NCBI GenBank assembly: GCA_029547185.1
Contig: JAKPPU010000087.1
Coordinates: 1-64,000, forward strand
From: Deltaproteobacteria bacterium
GTDB taxonomy: Bacteria; Desulfobacterota; Desulfomonilia; UBA1062
DNA length: 64,000 nt
Direction of reading: 5' to 3'
The position numbers were made by a program, and so were the translations under genes. Numbering within the stretch: position 1 is the first letter of the stretch; every line of letters starts with the position of its first letter. The notes below the pieces were generated by a model that was not told where the DNA came from, did no database searches, and worked only from the letters and a program-made list of their open reading frames with translations. This document shows positions 35,527 to 44,199 of the stretch, one piece after another.

Positions 35527-36209
35527 GTCCCGGCCCCATTGCCCGTGATGCGACCGTCTCTCATCTCGATGATCCGCTCGACGATCCCCGAGGTGAAGAC
35601 GAGCGGGTCGTGGCTGGCCAGGAGGATCGTCTTTCCCTCATGAGCAAGCCTCGACATGATATCCATGAAGTCGATCGAGAGCTTGGTATCGAGATGCGCC
35701 GTGGGTTCGTCTGCTATCAGGACGGCCGGATCGTTGATCAGTGCCCTGGCAATGGCCACCCGCTGAGCCTCCCCGCCGGAGAGCCACTCGATCTTGGCAT
35801 CGATCCGATGGCAGAGGTCGAGGGCCTCGAATATCCGCTGCGCCCTGTCCTTGAGCATGCGATGCCTGCATCCCGTGGGATACGCAGGGAGCATAACGTT
35901 CTCGAGGGCGGTGATGCCCTGGATGAGGTTCAGCTGCTGGAAGATGAAGCCGAACGTGCCCCTTCTGATCTCGGTGAGGAAACGGTCCGGCAGACTCGAT
36001 ATCTCCTCGTCTCCGATAAATACGCGGCCTGCCGTCGGCTTGGCCATGCACCCGATGATCGAGAGCAGCGTGGTTTTTCCCGACCCGCTCGGCCCCTTGA
36101 AGACAACCACCCTCTCCTGCCCGATCTCCAGGTTCAGGCCCTTGACGGCCGTGAATTCATCCGGCCTGCCCCGATTGAACGTCTTCGACACACCTTTAAG
36201 GCTGATCAT
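35523..36209 (-). CDS. ABC transporter ATPase (MacB/LolD type) of the NosL-linked transporter
   Basis: The 228-residue ATPase has Walker A GPSGSGKTT, the signature LSGGEAQR, Walker B VLIADEPTAHLD, and the H-loop SHD. Its closest groups are LolD/MacB-type ATPases that drive FtsX-like permeases. The ATG at 36207-36209 is chosen because GGAG lies 5 bases upstream; the frame is open further upstream but that part overlaps the permease gene. It pairs with the permease whose stop lies 24 bases upstream. Confidence 0.93.
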   Translation of the reverse strand: MISLKGVSKTFNRGRPDEFTAVKGLNLEIGQERVVVFKGPSGSGKTTLLSIIGCMAKPTAGRVFIGDEEISSLPDRFLTEIRRGTFGFIFQQLNLIQGITALENVMLPAYPTGCRHRMLKDRAQRIFEALDLCHRIDAKIEWLSGGEAQRVAIARALINDPAVLIADEPTAHLDTKLSIDFMDIMSRLAHEGKTILLASHDPLVFTSGIVERIIEMRDGRITGNGAGT

Positions 36210-36232
36210 GCCGTCTCCATCCTCTGCCCGGG

Positions 36233-37366
36233 CTAGAGCCGCATCACCGAATCGGGATCGAGCGTGGCAGCGAGCCATGACGGGATGATGGTGGCGACCG
36301 TGTAGGGTATGACCGTAAGGAAGAACAGCGCCGAGATATGGTAGGGATCGATCACGGGCGTGAGGCTGAACTCGGGATAGATCACCGCCCATCCCTTCAG
36401 GACCGGCTCGAAGATCGTGGATGAAGCGAAAAAGACATGGACATATGCCAGGAGGATTCCGGCGAGGAACGAAGAGAGTGAGATGATGACCCCTTCCCAC
36501 GACCTCAGACTGATGATGTCCACGGTTTCCCAGCCCACGGCCTTCAGGATCCCGATCTCCCTCCTCTCCTGGATGCTCAGTCCCGTGGCCTTGTCCCAGG
36601 AAAAGATGAGAAAGGCCAGAATCGCGCCCGTGAAAATGACCAGGAGGAGACCGCTCCTCCAGGAGAAAACCGCGTCGTAGGTCCTCAGGATCTCCTCCTT
36701 GATGACAGGCCTTGTATCGGGGAGGACCCGCCGGATCTTGTCGGATACGACGACCCTCTCGCGGGCATTCCTGACGCTCAGGGCCATGTCCGTGTATCGG
36801 TCCTCCGGGATGCCGAAGAGGTCGCGGAAATCCTTTTCCGACATCTCGATGAGGTCGGCGGACACGAACTCGCAGCTGCGCGGGAACAGGGCCCCCACCT
36901 CGAAGCTCAGGTACGACCCGTCGTGCCCCTTGAGCGATATGGTATCACCCCTTCCTGCATGAATCGCCCTCGACACCCCCTGCCCGATGGAAACGACCCC
37001 CTGCTTCGGAAGGGGTCTGTCGGTTACGACGATCGTATAGTTTGCACCCACTGAAGGGTCGAAGTAGTATGCCCACAGGCGCCCCCGGACAGCTGACACC
37101 CCCGTGATCCTGCCGAGCGTGTCTCTATACCCGGAGGGAATCAGATCCTGCCTGCCGGCGAGGGTGCGCTGGACGATGATGTCGGGGCATGCCTCGAGGA
37201 CGGCCTTTGCCTCTTTCCTGATCGCGCCGGTGAAAAAGACGACCGATGCCAGAACGAAAACGACGAGGGTATACACCGCCACGAGGGCGATGTTCTTCTT
37301 CCATCGCCTCATGAGCGATGACAGGGCAAAATCGATGATGTACCTCTGCTTCTCAATCCAGGGCAT
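36233..37366 (-). CDS. FtsX-like ABC transporter permease
   Basis: The 377-residue permease has an N-terminal membrane helix (about 25-48), a periplasmic domain of about 180 residues, and three C-terminal helices with the QERREIGILKAVG coupling motif that contacts the ATPase. This is the MacB/LolC topology in which ATP hydrolysis moves the periplasmic domain rather than carrying small solutes through a pore. It overlaps the small membrane-protein gene upstream by 14 bases. With NosL-like genes next to it, it resembles Nos-type accessory transport for copper centres, or a mechanotransmission device. Confidence 0.88.
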   Translation of the reverse strand: MPWIEKQRYIIDFALSSLMRRWKKNIALVAVYTLVVFVLASVVFFTGAIRKEAKAVLEACPDIIVQRTLAGRQDLIPSGYRDTLGRITGVSAVRGRLWAYYFDPSVGANYTIVVTDRPLPKQGVVSIGQGVSRAIHAGRGDTISLKGHDGSYLSFEVGALFPRSCEFVSADLIEMSEKDFRDLFGIPEDRYTDMALSVRNARERVVVSDKIRRVLPDTRPVIKEEILRTYDAVFSWRSGLLLVIFTGAILAFLIFSWDKATGLSIQERREIGILKAVGWETVDIISLRSWEGVIISLSSFLAGILLAYVHVFFASSTIFEPVLKGWAVIYPEFSLTPVIDPYHISALFFLTVIPYTVATIIPSWLAATLDPDSVMRL

Positions 37367-37661
37367 GCCGGTTCAGGTGTGGCGGCAGCGCGACAAGGGC
37401 GCCCGAGGGGAAGTGGTCGAAGCACATGGGGCTGTCCTGAAACGAAGTGTGCCGGTCGGCCACCGCCGGGTTTCTCGTATAGCTCGCCTCGGTGAAGAGG
37501 CAGATGTCGGTGAGGCCGAGACTCCTTACGAAGGCTCTCTCCTCCCTGATCCTGCCTGATCCGGATTCGGAAGAGATGAAGGCATGAAAGAGAAGGACCG
37601 TGCACGCCAGGAGATTCAGCGCCAGGTACAGCATGAGCATTTCCGACTTTCTCACCCCCAT
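37353..37661 (-). CDS. Small single-span membrane protein in the copper locus
   Basis: The 102-residue protein starts MGVRKSEMLMLYLALNLLACTVLLFH, one membrane helix, followed by a periplasmic tail with Cys in LTDICLFTEASY and DSPMCFDHFP. The second motif has a Met-Cys-Phe-Asp-His grouping that could bind copper. No family is recognised. Its start follows the NosL-like stop at once and its stop overlaps the permease, so it is embedded in the operon. AGGGGG lies before the ATG at 37661. Confidence 0.65.
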   Translation of the reverse strand: MGVRKSEMLMLYLALNLLACTVLLFHAFISSESGSGRIREERAFVRSLGLTDICLFTEASYTRNPAVADRHTSFQDSPMCFDHFPSGALVALPPHLNRHALD

Positions 37662-37662
37662 T

Positions 37663-38148
37663 TCAATCGATCCCCCTGACGATGCCTGGTGTAACCTCTT
37701 CATACCGGAGGATCGCCCTTCCCTTGTGGTCCGACATGAACTCCTCGGCCTCGGATTTCTTCTCGAACGGGATGAGCTCCTTTCCCATAGGGCCGTAGAC
37801 ATCGCTTCCGATGACATAGAAAGCCTTCCCGGCATCTATAGGCGTGAGCCGGTAGTATTCGGTTACGGAAACGAGGGAGATGTCCGACAATCTCCTGCTC
37901 GGATCGTATTTCCTGAGCGCAAGGAGATACTTGAACATGTCCTTTGCGCCGTCGAAGTAACGGGTGTTCCCGTCACTGAAAACGATCCGGGCTATGAAAT
38001 CGGGATACTTGTAGACGAACATGCCGCAGACCGGGCACTTGTCGGTCCGCGAGGGCTTGGCCGGACCCGGAGTCCCGGCAATCACGAGAGAAGCCGCCAG
38101 GCATATCATTGACGCGACCGTGAAAACGATCAAGGTCTGAAGGCTCAT
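37663..38148 (-). CDS. NosL-like copper-binding protein
   Basis: The 161-residue protein has a signal or anchor segment (about 5-24) and the NosL metal motif CPVCGM, with Cys38, Cys41 and Met43. NosL binds Cu(I) and assists maturation of the nitrous oxide reductase copper cluster; NosL-like proteins are also found without nosZ. The ATG at 38148 is chosen for the AGGGGG 7 bases upstream; an in-frame GTG lies 27 bases earlier. No nosZ gene is in the window, so the client is likely something else, possibly the multicopper oxidase. Confidence 0.85.
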   Translation of the reverse strand: MSLQTLIVFTVASMICLAASLVIAGTPGPAKPSRTDKCPVCGMFVYKYPDFIARIVFSDGNTRYFDGAKDMFKYLLALRKYDPSRRLSDISLVSVTEYYRLTPIDAGKAFYVIGSDVYGPMGKELIPFEKKSEAEEFMSDHKGRAILRYEEVTPGIVRGID

Positions 38149-38165
38149 CCTCAGGCCCCCTGCCG

Positions 38166-38708
38166 TTATTCGCACTTGTGCCCCTGCTGCTCCATGATCG
38201 CCTTCACCTTCATCATCTTCATCTTGCGCCTCTCCCGGATCATGTTCGTGTCCGCGTACATGTCTTCGTAAGAGCCCTTGATAGCCTCGTCATAGCTTGA
38301 GATGCCGCCGCCGTTTGCCTTCACGAACGCATCCGCATCCTCCCTGCTCTCGAAGGCCCACTTGGCCCTCTTCGTCATGACTCCCGGCTTGTCTCCGCCG
38401 ACGACCCAGAAGGCCTTCGATGCGTCGATGAGCTTCCTGGTGTTATAGTCTCCCACCTCGATGGATGTGGGCGTCTTGTCGATATTCAGCGCCAGCTCTA
38501 CGGCTGCGCAGTGAATGCTGCACGTCCCCACCACGGTTCCGTCGTCATAGGTCACGAGAGTCCTGCTGTGGCTGAATTTCGTGCGGTCCATGCCGCAGTA
38601 TTTGCAGGACTTGTATGCAGCCGTGTCATCGAGGGCAAAAACGACACCGGCAGCGCAGAGGAAACCCAGGCAAGCCGGCAGAATAAAAACCTTCTTGAGC
38701 TTCATCAT
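38166..38708 (-). CDS. NosL-like copper-binding protein, second copy
   Basis: This 180-residue exported protein has a signal peptide ending near VVFA, the motif CKYCGM (Cys35, Cys38, Met40), and an additional CSIHC pair near residue 63. A late Lys/Met/Arg-rich tail with MKMMKVKAIM follows. It is clearly related to the adjacent NosL-like protein but differs in the tail and the extra Cys pair, so the two may hold copper in different states or hand it on. GGAGG precedes two adjacent ATG codons, the first at 38706-38708. It sits between cusA and the second nosL. Confidence 0.85.
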   Translation of the reverse strand: MMKLKKVFILPACLGFLCAAGVVFALDDTAAYKSCKYCGMDRTKFSHSRTLVTYDDGTVVGTCSIHCAAVELALNIDKTPTSIEVGDYNTRKLIDASKAFWVVGGDKPGVMTKRAKWAFESREDADAFVKANGGGISSYDEAIKGSYEDMYADTNMIRERRKMKMMKVKAIMEQQGHKCE

Positions 38709-38745
38709 ATATCCTCCTTTTCCCCTTGGGGTTCATGATCGCACT

Positions 38746-41700
38746 TTACGCCGGAGAGATTCCGCTCTCCCCGGCGCCCATCGTGCCTTCTTCCTTCCTC
38801 ATCTGCTTCCTTGCCCACAGCATGAATACGGCCGGATAAACGGCCAGCTCGAGGATCGTCGAGGTGACCACACCCCCGATCATGGGTGCGGAAATGCGCT
38901 TCATGACCTCGGAGCCCATGCCGCTGCTGAACATGATGGGGATGAGGCCGGCGAGAATGGTCGTGACCGTCATGACCTTCGGCCTCAGCCGCTTGACCGC
39001 GCCGTGCATGACCGCTTCACGCAGGTCCTGCTCGGTTCTCATACCCCCCTGCTCGAGCCGCTGCCTGTAGGCCAGATCAAGGTAGAGAAGCATGATGACG
39101 CCCGTCTCGGCATCGAGCCCGGCCAGGGCGATGATCCCCACCCACACGGCCGTGCTCATGTTGTAGTTCAGGAGATACAGGAGCCAGAAGGAGCCGATGA
39201 GCGAGAACGGCACCGCAAGGAGGACGATGGCCGTCTTCGTGAGCGACCGGGTGTTGAGGTAGAGGATGAAGAGGATGATGAGGAGGGTGAAGGGGATGAC
39301 GGTCTTCAACTGCTCTCTGGTCTTCGCCATGTACTGGTAGTCGCCCCCCCATTCGAGACGGTACCCGGAGGGGATCTTTATGCCCGCGATCTTTTTCTCG
39401 GCTTCTTTTATGTAGGAGCCCGTGTCTTTGCCCGTGGCATGGATATACACATAGGCGCTGAGCATCCCCTGTTCGCTCTTGATGAGCGACGGACCTTCCG
39501 AGACACGGATGTCCGCGAGCTCGTAGAGCGGGACCTGGGCGATGGCGCCGTCGCCCGGCCCCGAGCCGAAGGAGGCCGGTCCGCTGAGCACGACAGGCAC
39601 GAGCACCCGTCCGATCGAGTCGACTTCTCCACGGAGGTCCCGCTCGTAGCGGACATTGACGGGGTAGCGCGCCCTCCCCTCGACGGTCGTGGTCAGGTTC
39701 ACGCCTCCGATGGATGCCTGGATGGCCGCATTGACATCGTCGACGGAGAGGTTGTATCTCGCCGCCTCGTCTCTCTTCACGGCTATGTCGAGGTAGTAGC
39801 CCGTGGTGACCTTTTCGGCATACACCGTGACCGTGCCCGGCACCTGCCGGATCGCCTTCTCGAGATCGGTCCCGATCTTCTCGATGACGCCGAGCTCCGG
39901 ACCCAGGATCTTGATTCCCAGAGGCGTCCTGATGCCCGTGGAAAGCATGTCGATCCGCGCCTTGATGGGCATGGTGAACGAGTTGGCAACGCCCGGGATC
40001 TGGAGCTTTCCGTTCATCTCCTCGACGAGCTTCTGGACCGTCATGCCGGGCCGCCACTGGGACTCGGGCTTCAGATTTATCACCGTCTCGAACATCTCCA
40101 GGGGCGCAGGGTCCGTGGCCGTTTCAGCGCGGCCCGCCTTGCCGAAGACCTGCGACACCTCGGGAATCGAGGCGAGGATGCTGTCCTGCATCCTGAGCAG
40201 GCTCGAAATCTCGGATATGGAGACGCCCGGCACCGTGACCGGCATGTAGAAGAGGGAGCCCTCGAAGAGCGGCGGCATGAACTCCGACCCAAGCTTCACG
40301 ATGGGGTAGACAGTGGCGGCCATGAGGAGGCCGGCTAACATGAAGACACGGCCCGGCCGCCTGAGACTGAAGCGCACGACGGGATCATAGATGCGCTGGA
40401 GCAGCCTGTTGAGAGGATTCCCCTGCTCGGGCCTCGCTCTGCCGCGGATGAGGAGCGTCATGAGGGCGGGCGTGAAGGTGACGGCGAGGAATGAGGCAGA
40501 GAGCATGGCGAAGGTCTTGGCAAAGGCCAGGGGCCTGAAGAGACGGCCGCCCTGTGCTTCGAGGGCGAAGACCGGGAGAAAGGCAACGGTAATGACCAGA
40601 AGCGCGAAGAAGAGCGACGGCCCCACCTCGCGGGCAGCCCCGGCAAGCACGTCGGTGCGGCTTCCCGGCCGCCCTCTCGCCTCCCAGTCCTCGAGCTTCT
40701 TGTGGGCGTTTTCCACCATGATGATCGAGGCGTCCACCATGACGCCGATCGTGATGGCGATGCCCGAGAGGCTCATGATGTTCGAGGATATCCCCAGGTG
40801 GTAGAGGAACAGGAACGAGGCGATGATCGCCCCCGGCAGGGTGAGGAGGATCACGAGGGCGCTCGGCATGTGAAAGAGAAAAACGATGCAGACGAGGCTT
40901 ACGGCGAAGACGAGCTTGACGATCTCGTCACGGAGCGTGGCGATCGAGCTCAGGATCAGGTCCGACCGGTCATAGGTCGTGACGATCTCCACGCCCTGAG
41001 GCAGGCTCGGGGCAATGTCCTTCCTGATCCGCTCCTTCACCCGCTCGATGACGTCGAGGACGTTCTCGCCGAACCGGACCACCACGATCCCTCCCACGAC
41101 CTCGCCCTTGCCGTCGAGGTCGGCCAGCCCCCGGCGTATTTCCGGCCCGACCTGCACCCTGGTCACGTCCCTGAGATACAGGGGCGCGCCCCTTCCGTCC
41201 GTGCCGAGGGGGATGACCTCGAGGTCCCGTGCGTCATGGATATAGCCCATGCCCCTCACGATGTACTCGGCGCCCGAGAGCTCGATGACTCGGCCCTCGA
41301 TGTCACCGTTGCTCCTGCTGATCGCATCGAAAACCCTCGTGATGGGTATGCCGTAGGCGAGGAGGCGGTTGGGGTCGACGTTCACCTGGTACTGCTTGAC
41401 GAAGCCGCCGATGGAGGCCACCTGGGCTATGCCCGGGACGCTCTCCAGGGCGAGCTTCACATTGTAGTCCTGGAGCGAGCGCAGCTCGGAGAGGTCGTGC
41501 TCACCCCTCCTGTCAACGAGGGCATAGGAGAAGCCCCAGCCGACGCTCGATGCGTCCGGGCCGAGCAGGGGGTTCACACCCGCAGGGATCTTCCCCCTGA
41601 TAGCCTGCAGGTATTCGAGGACCCGGCTCCTGGCCCAGTAGATGTCGGTACCGTCCTTGAAGATGACGTAGATGAACGAGCTCCCCAGGAAGGAGTATCC

Positions 41701-41949
41701 CCTCACGGCCTTGACCTTGGGCATGGCCAGGAGCGTTGAGGAGACCGGATAGGTAATCTGGTCCTCCACGAGGTTGGGGCTCCGGCCTGTCCACTCGGTG
41801 TACACGATGACCTGCGTGTCGCTCAGGTCGGGCAGGGCATCGAGGGGGATCCTTTTTATGGCATGGATCCCCCAGGCGACCACGAGCGAAACGAACAGGA
41901 GGACGGCGACCCGGTTCCTCGCGCTGAAGTCGATGATGCGGCCAACCAT
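38746..41949 (-). CDS. cusA: Heavy-metal RND efflux permease (CusA-like)
   Basis: The 1067-residue inner-membrane pump belongs to the HME subgroup of RND proteins, seen from RIPLDALPDLSDTQV at the N terminus and the twelve-helix, two-loop layout. The TM4 region GVMVDASIIMVENAHKKLED is of the CusA (Cu/Ag) rather than CzcA type. It expels Cu(I)/Ag(I) from the periplasm using protons. The ATG at 41947-41949 shares one base with the stop of cusB. The outer-membrane channel that completes such pumps is not encoded nearby. Confidence 0.95.
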   Translation of the reverse strand: MVGRIIDFSARNRVAVLLFVSLVVAWGIHAIKRIPLDALPDLSDTQVIVYTEWTGRSPNLVEDQITYPVSSTLLAMPKVKAVRGYSFLGSSFIYVIFKDGTDIYWARSRVLEYLQAIRGKIPAGVNPLLGPDASSVGWGFSYALVDRRGEHDLSELRSLQDYNVKLALESVPGIAQVASIGGFVKQYQVNVDPNRLLAYGIPITRVFDAISRSNGDIEGRVIELSGAEYIVRGMGYIHDARDLEVIPLGTDGRGAPLYLRDVTRVQVGPEIRRGLADLDGKGEVVGGIVVVRFGENVLDVIERVKERIRKDIAPSLPQGVEIVTTYDRSDLILSSIATLRDEIVKLVFAVSLVCIVFLFHMPSALVILLTLPGAIIASFLFLYHLGISSNIMSLSGIAITIGVMVDASIIMVENAHKKLEDWEARGRPGSRTDVLAGAAREVGPSLFFALLVITVAFLPVFALEAQGGRLFRPLAFAKTFAMLSASFLAVTFTPALMTLLIRGRARPEQGNPLNRLLQRIYDPVVRFSLRRPGRVFMLAGLLMAATVYPIVKLGSEFMPPLFEGSLFYMPVTVPGVSISEISSLLRMQDSILASIPEVSQVFGKAGRAETATDPAPLEMFETVINLKPESQWRPGMTVQKLVEEMNGKLQIPGVANSFTMPIKARIDMLSTGIRTPLGIKILGPELGVIEKIGTDLEKAIRQVPGTVTVYAEKVTTGYYLDIAVKRDEAARYNLSVDDVNAAIQASIGGVNLTTTVEGRARYPVNVRYERDLRGEVDSIGRVLVPVVLSGPASFGSGPGDGAIAQVPLYELADIRVSEGPSLIKSEQGMLSAYVYIHATGKDTGSYIKEAEKKIAGIKIPSGYRLEWGGDYQYMAKTREQLKTVIPFTLLIILFILYLNTRSLTKTAIVLLAVPFSLIGSFWLLYLLNYNMSTAVWVGIIALAGLDAETGVIMLLYLDLAYRQRLEQGGMRTEQDLREAVMHGAVKRLRPKVMTVTTILAGLIPIMFSSGMGSEVMKRISAPMIGGVVTSTILELAVYPAVFMLWARKQMRKEEGTMGAGESGISPA

Positions 41950-43181
41950 CAATCACCGCACCCTTTCAGCTTGGCCTCGGAATCGACGAGGAAGACAGGC
42001 CTGGCAACGATGCGTTCGCCCGGCTTCAGGCCGTCCACGACCTCGACGAACGTGTCCGCACGGGCGCCGAGCTTGACGCGGCGCGCCTGGAAGAAGTTGT
42101 CTCCGGCGTCGACGTAGACGACCTTCCTCAAGCCCGTGTCGAACACGGCGTCCCTCGGCACGGCAAGCCTCTCGCCGAGGTCGAGCCGCATCAGGACGTC
42201 CGCGAACATCTGGGGCTTGAGGATCCCGTCGGGGTTGGGGATCACGAACCTGACCTTTACCGTCCGGGTGTTTCCGGACAGGGACGGATAGACGAAATCG
42301 ACCTTCACATCGAAAGCCTTGTCCGGGTAGTTGCTGAGGCTGACCGTGGCCGGCTGACCCTCTCTCATGTACCGGAGCTCATACTCGTACACGTCTGCCA
42401 GGACCCAGACCATAGAGAGGTCTACGATGTCGAAGAGCTTGTCGCCGGGATTGACGCGAGTCCCGCGGAATGTGGGCTTTTCGAAAACGTAGCCGCTCAC
42501 CGGGCTTCTGATCGTGATCGTCCTGAAGGCGTCCTTGCTCTTCTCGAGCCTTGCGATGTCCTTTTCCGTAAAGCCCCAGAGCCTGAGCTTCTGCTTCGCA
42601 ACCTCGACGAGGAGCTCCGGGTCGTAGGTTACGAACCTGCCGGTGGTTCCGTACCGGTCTCCCCACTCGAACTCGATCGTGCGCTGGAACCGGGGCACCT
42701 GGTTCTTCCACTTCATGAGATTGAGATACTCGAGCTGGGTCGAGGTGGCCTCCGGGCTGTAGATCTCGGCCAGGGGCTCGCCTTTCCTGACGTACTTGCC
42801 CGAGTAGTCGGCATGGAGCCGCTCCACCCATCCCTCGTACTTGATGTTGACCGTGGTGAGCTTTCTCTCGTCATACTCTATCCTGCCCACTGTACGGATG
42901 GTCTTGATCATGGGACGCTTCATAACTGCCACGGTTTTCAAACCGATGAGCTTCTGCCTGTCGGGAAAGATCTCGAAGAGGGGTGCTTCCTGTTGAGAAG
43001 GCAGCTTGCCCCCCGATGCACCGGCCTCGCCCGTATCCGGTGAGGGCGGGGCAATTGTTTCATATGCCCCGGGATCGGTCGCGTTCCGGGAAAGGAACCC
43101 TCTTCCCTCCCCGATCAGGAAAAAAAATGCCGCAAGCACTGCAGCAGCGAGGATGCATCCTGCAGCAATACCCTTTTTCAC
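41949..43181 (-). CDS. cusB: RND periplasmic adaptor (CusB-like)
   Basis: The 410-residue membrane-fusion protein has an N-terminal hydrophobic segment and then the barrel, hairpin and beta domains of CusB: GRIEYDERKLTTVNIKYEGWVERL, the long helical hairpin around STQLEYLNLMKWK, and IRSPVSGYV. It bridges CusA and an outer-membrane channel and can bind copper. The start is the GTG at 43179-43181 because GGGAGGG lies 7 bases upstream; an in-frame ATG 21 bases earlier has no such site. The C-terminal copper-binding domain found in some CusB is absent. Confidence 0.92.
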   Translation of the reverse strand: MKKGIAAGCILAAAVLAAFFFLIGEGRGFLSRNATDPGAYETIAPPSPDTGEAGASGGKLPSQQEAPLFEIFPDRQKLIGLKTVAVMKRPMIKTIRTVGRIEYDERKLTTVNIKYEGWVERLHADYSGKYVRKGEPLAEIYSPEATSTQLEYLNLMKWKNQVPRFQRTIEFEWGDRYGTTGRFVTYDPELLVEVAKQKLRLWGFTEKDIARLEKSKDAFRTITIRSPVSGYVFEKPTFRGTRVNPGDKLFDIVDLSMVWVLADVYEYELRYMREGQPATVSLSNYPDKAFDVKVDFVYPSLSGNTRTVKVRFVIPNPDGILKPQMFADVLMRLDLGERLAVPRDAVFDTGLRKVVYVDAGDNFFQARRVKLGARADTFVEVVDGLKPGERIVARPVFLVDSEAKLKGCGD

Positions 43182-43231
43182 AGATCGCCCTCCCTTCGTC
43201 ATGATAAAAACAGCCGGTAAAATCCCCTGAT

Positions 43232-43627
43232 TCAGCGCACGTCTATCGGAAAGATGACACGCCCGAGCTTGGCACGGTCGCGGACCGTGATGACGATATT
43301 CCACGGCCCTCTCATGATGAGGTTCATCACAGCCAGGTATCCGTCTCCCGAGGCATCGGCCCGCACCGTATAGTTCATGGGTGGCATCCCCGGCATGGGT
43401 GGCATGGAGTAGTTGACCTTCACTTCCGCTCCTCTCACACAGTTTCCCCTGCCGTCCAGGACCTTGATCCGGGTCAGGTTTTCCCCGATGACGGGCGGGT
43501 TCCGATTGATGGAGACCTCGATAACGTGCTCGCCCGACCTTCTCCTGACCTGGTAGTCACGGGTGTGAGCCGTTTCCTGGGCAAAAAGGCAGGCAGCCAT
43601 TCCCACGGCACATATCATCCGGAGCAT
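43232..43627 (-). CDS. YtkA/FixH-like periplasmic protein with a Met-rich motif
   Basis: The 131-residue protein has a signal segment ending near AQETA and an immunoglobulin-like domain of the YtkA/FixH type. It contains the loop YSMPPMPGMPPMNY with four Met in a Pro frame, a pattern used to bind Cu(I). These domains occur as adaptors next to copper pumps. It lies 50 bases upstream of cusB on the same strand. The start is uncertain; the ATG at 43627 gives the best signal peptide. Confidence 0.75.
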   Translation of the reverse strand: MLRMICAVGMAACLFAQETAHTRDYQVRRRSGEHVIEVSINRNPPVIGENLTRIKVLDGRGNCVRGAEVKVNYSMPPMPGMPPMNYTVRADASGDGYLAVMNLIMRGPWNIVITVRDRAKLGRVIFPIDVR

Positions 43628-43772
43628 TTTCCGCTTATGGGACAGGAGTCGATCAGACCCTTGCATGACGCTTCGCAACGGTTCCGATCCACGATAACCG
43701 GAACGAGGCTGACTTCCGATCCTTCCGGGCCAGGGGCATACGTTCCAGCCGGCGCATCACCGGTTGCATCCT

Positions 43773-44111
43773 TCAGGGCTTCGTATCGAGCACCTGGACC
43801 TCGAGGGCTGTCTTCATCGAGTCGACCCTGGCACGTATCACATCTCCTGTCTTAACGCTCTTGCGGGCGGCAGCCTTGCCGTTGCGGGTTATCTTCGAAT
43901 CGGAGCGCAGATAAACGATCTGGGATTTTCCCGCCTCGTTCTGCACGATCAGAGTGCCGTCAGGCTCGACGAAGCTGACCTTTCCTTCCACCGTGGCGGC
44001 AGGCTCTTTCGCCGCCTTCTTGGTGCAGGAATCTTCTGCAGCATAGGGCAGCGAGGCAGCAGCGAACATGAATACGATCAAAAGCAGGGATATCCTCCAT
44101 AGCACTGTCAT
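43773..44111 (-). CDS. Small exported strand-rich protein
   Basis: The 112-residue protein has a signal peptide ending near LPYAA, one early Cys (EDSCTKK), and a strand-rich mature part (GKVSFVEPDGTLIVQNEAGKSQIVYLRSDSKI ending in VKTGDVIRARVD) like a DUF5666 or OB-type module. The ATG at 44111 has GAGGAGG upstream. It is the second gene of the copper locus. Its role is unknown. Confidence 0.68.
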   Translation of the reverse strand: MTVLWRISLLLIVFMFAAASLPYAAEDSCTKKAAKEPAATVEGKVSFVEPDGTLIVQNEAGKSQIVYLRSDSKITRNGKAAARKSVKTGDVIRARVDSMKTALEVQVLDTKP

Positions 44112-44150
44112 GAATACCAACCTCCTCTCTGTTCAACGGAATATGACAAA

Positions 44151-44176
44151 GGAAGGACCGCATGCGCGGCCCTTCC
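44151..44176 (-). terminator. Hairpin downstream of the multicopper oxidase gene
   Basis: GGAAGG-CCGC pairs with GCGG-CCTTCC around a 4-base loop, with one internal mismatch, 24 bases beyond the oxidase stop. It may attenuate read-through from the highly expressed oxidase gene into the rest of the copper operon, since the next gene begins 40 bases later. Confidence 0.5.
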
Positions 44177-44199
44177 CCATCACTTCATCTTTCACTTCC

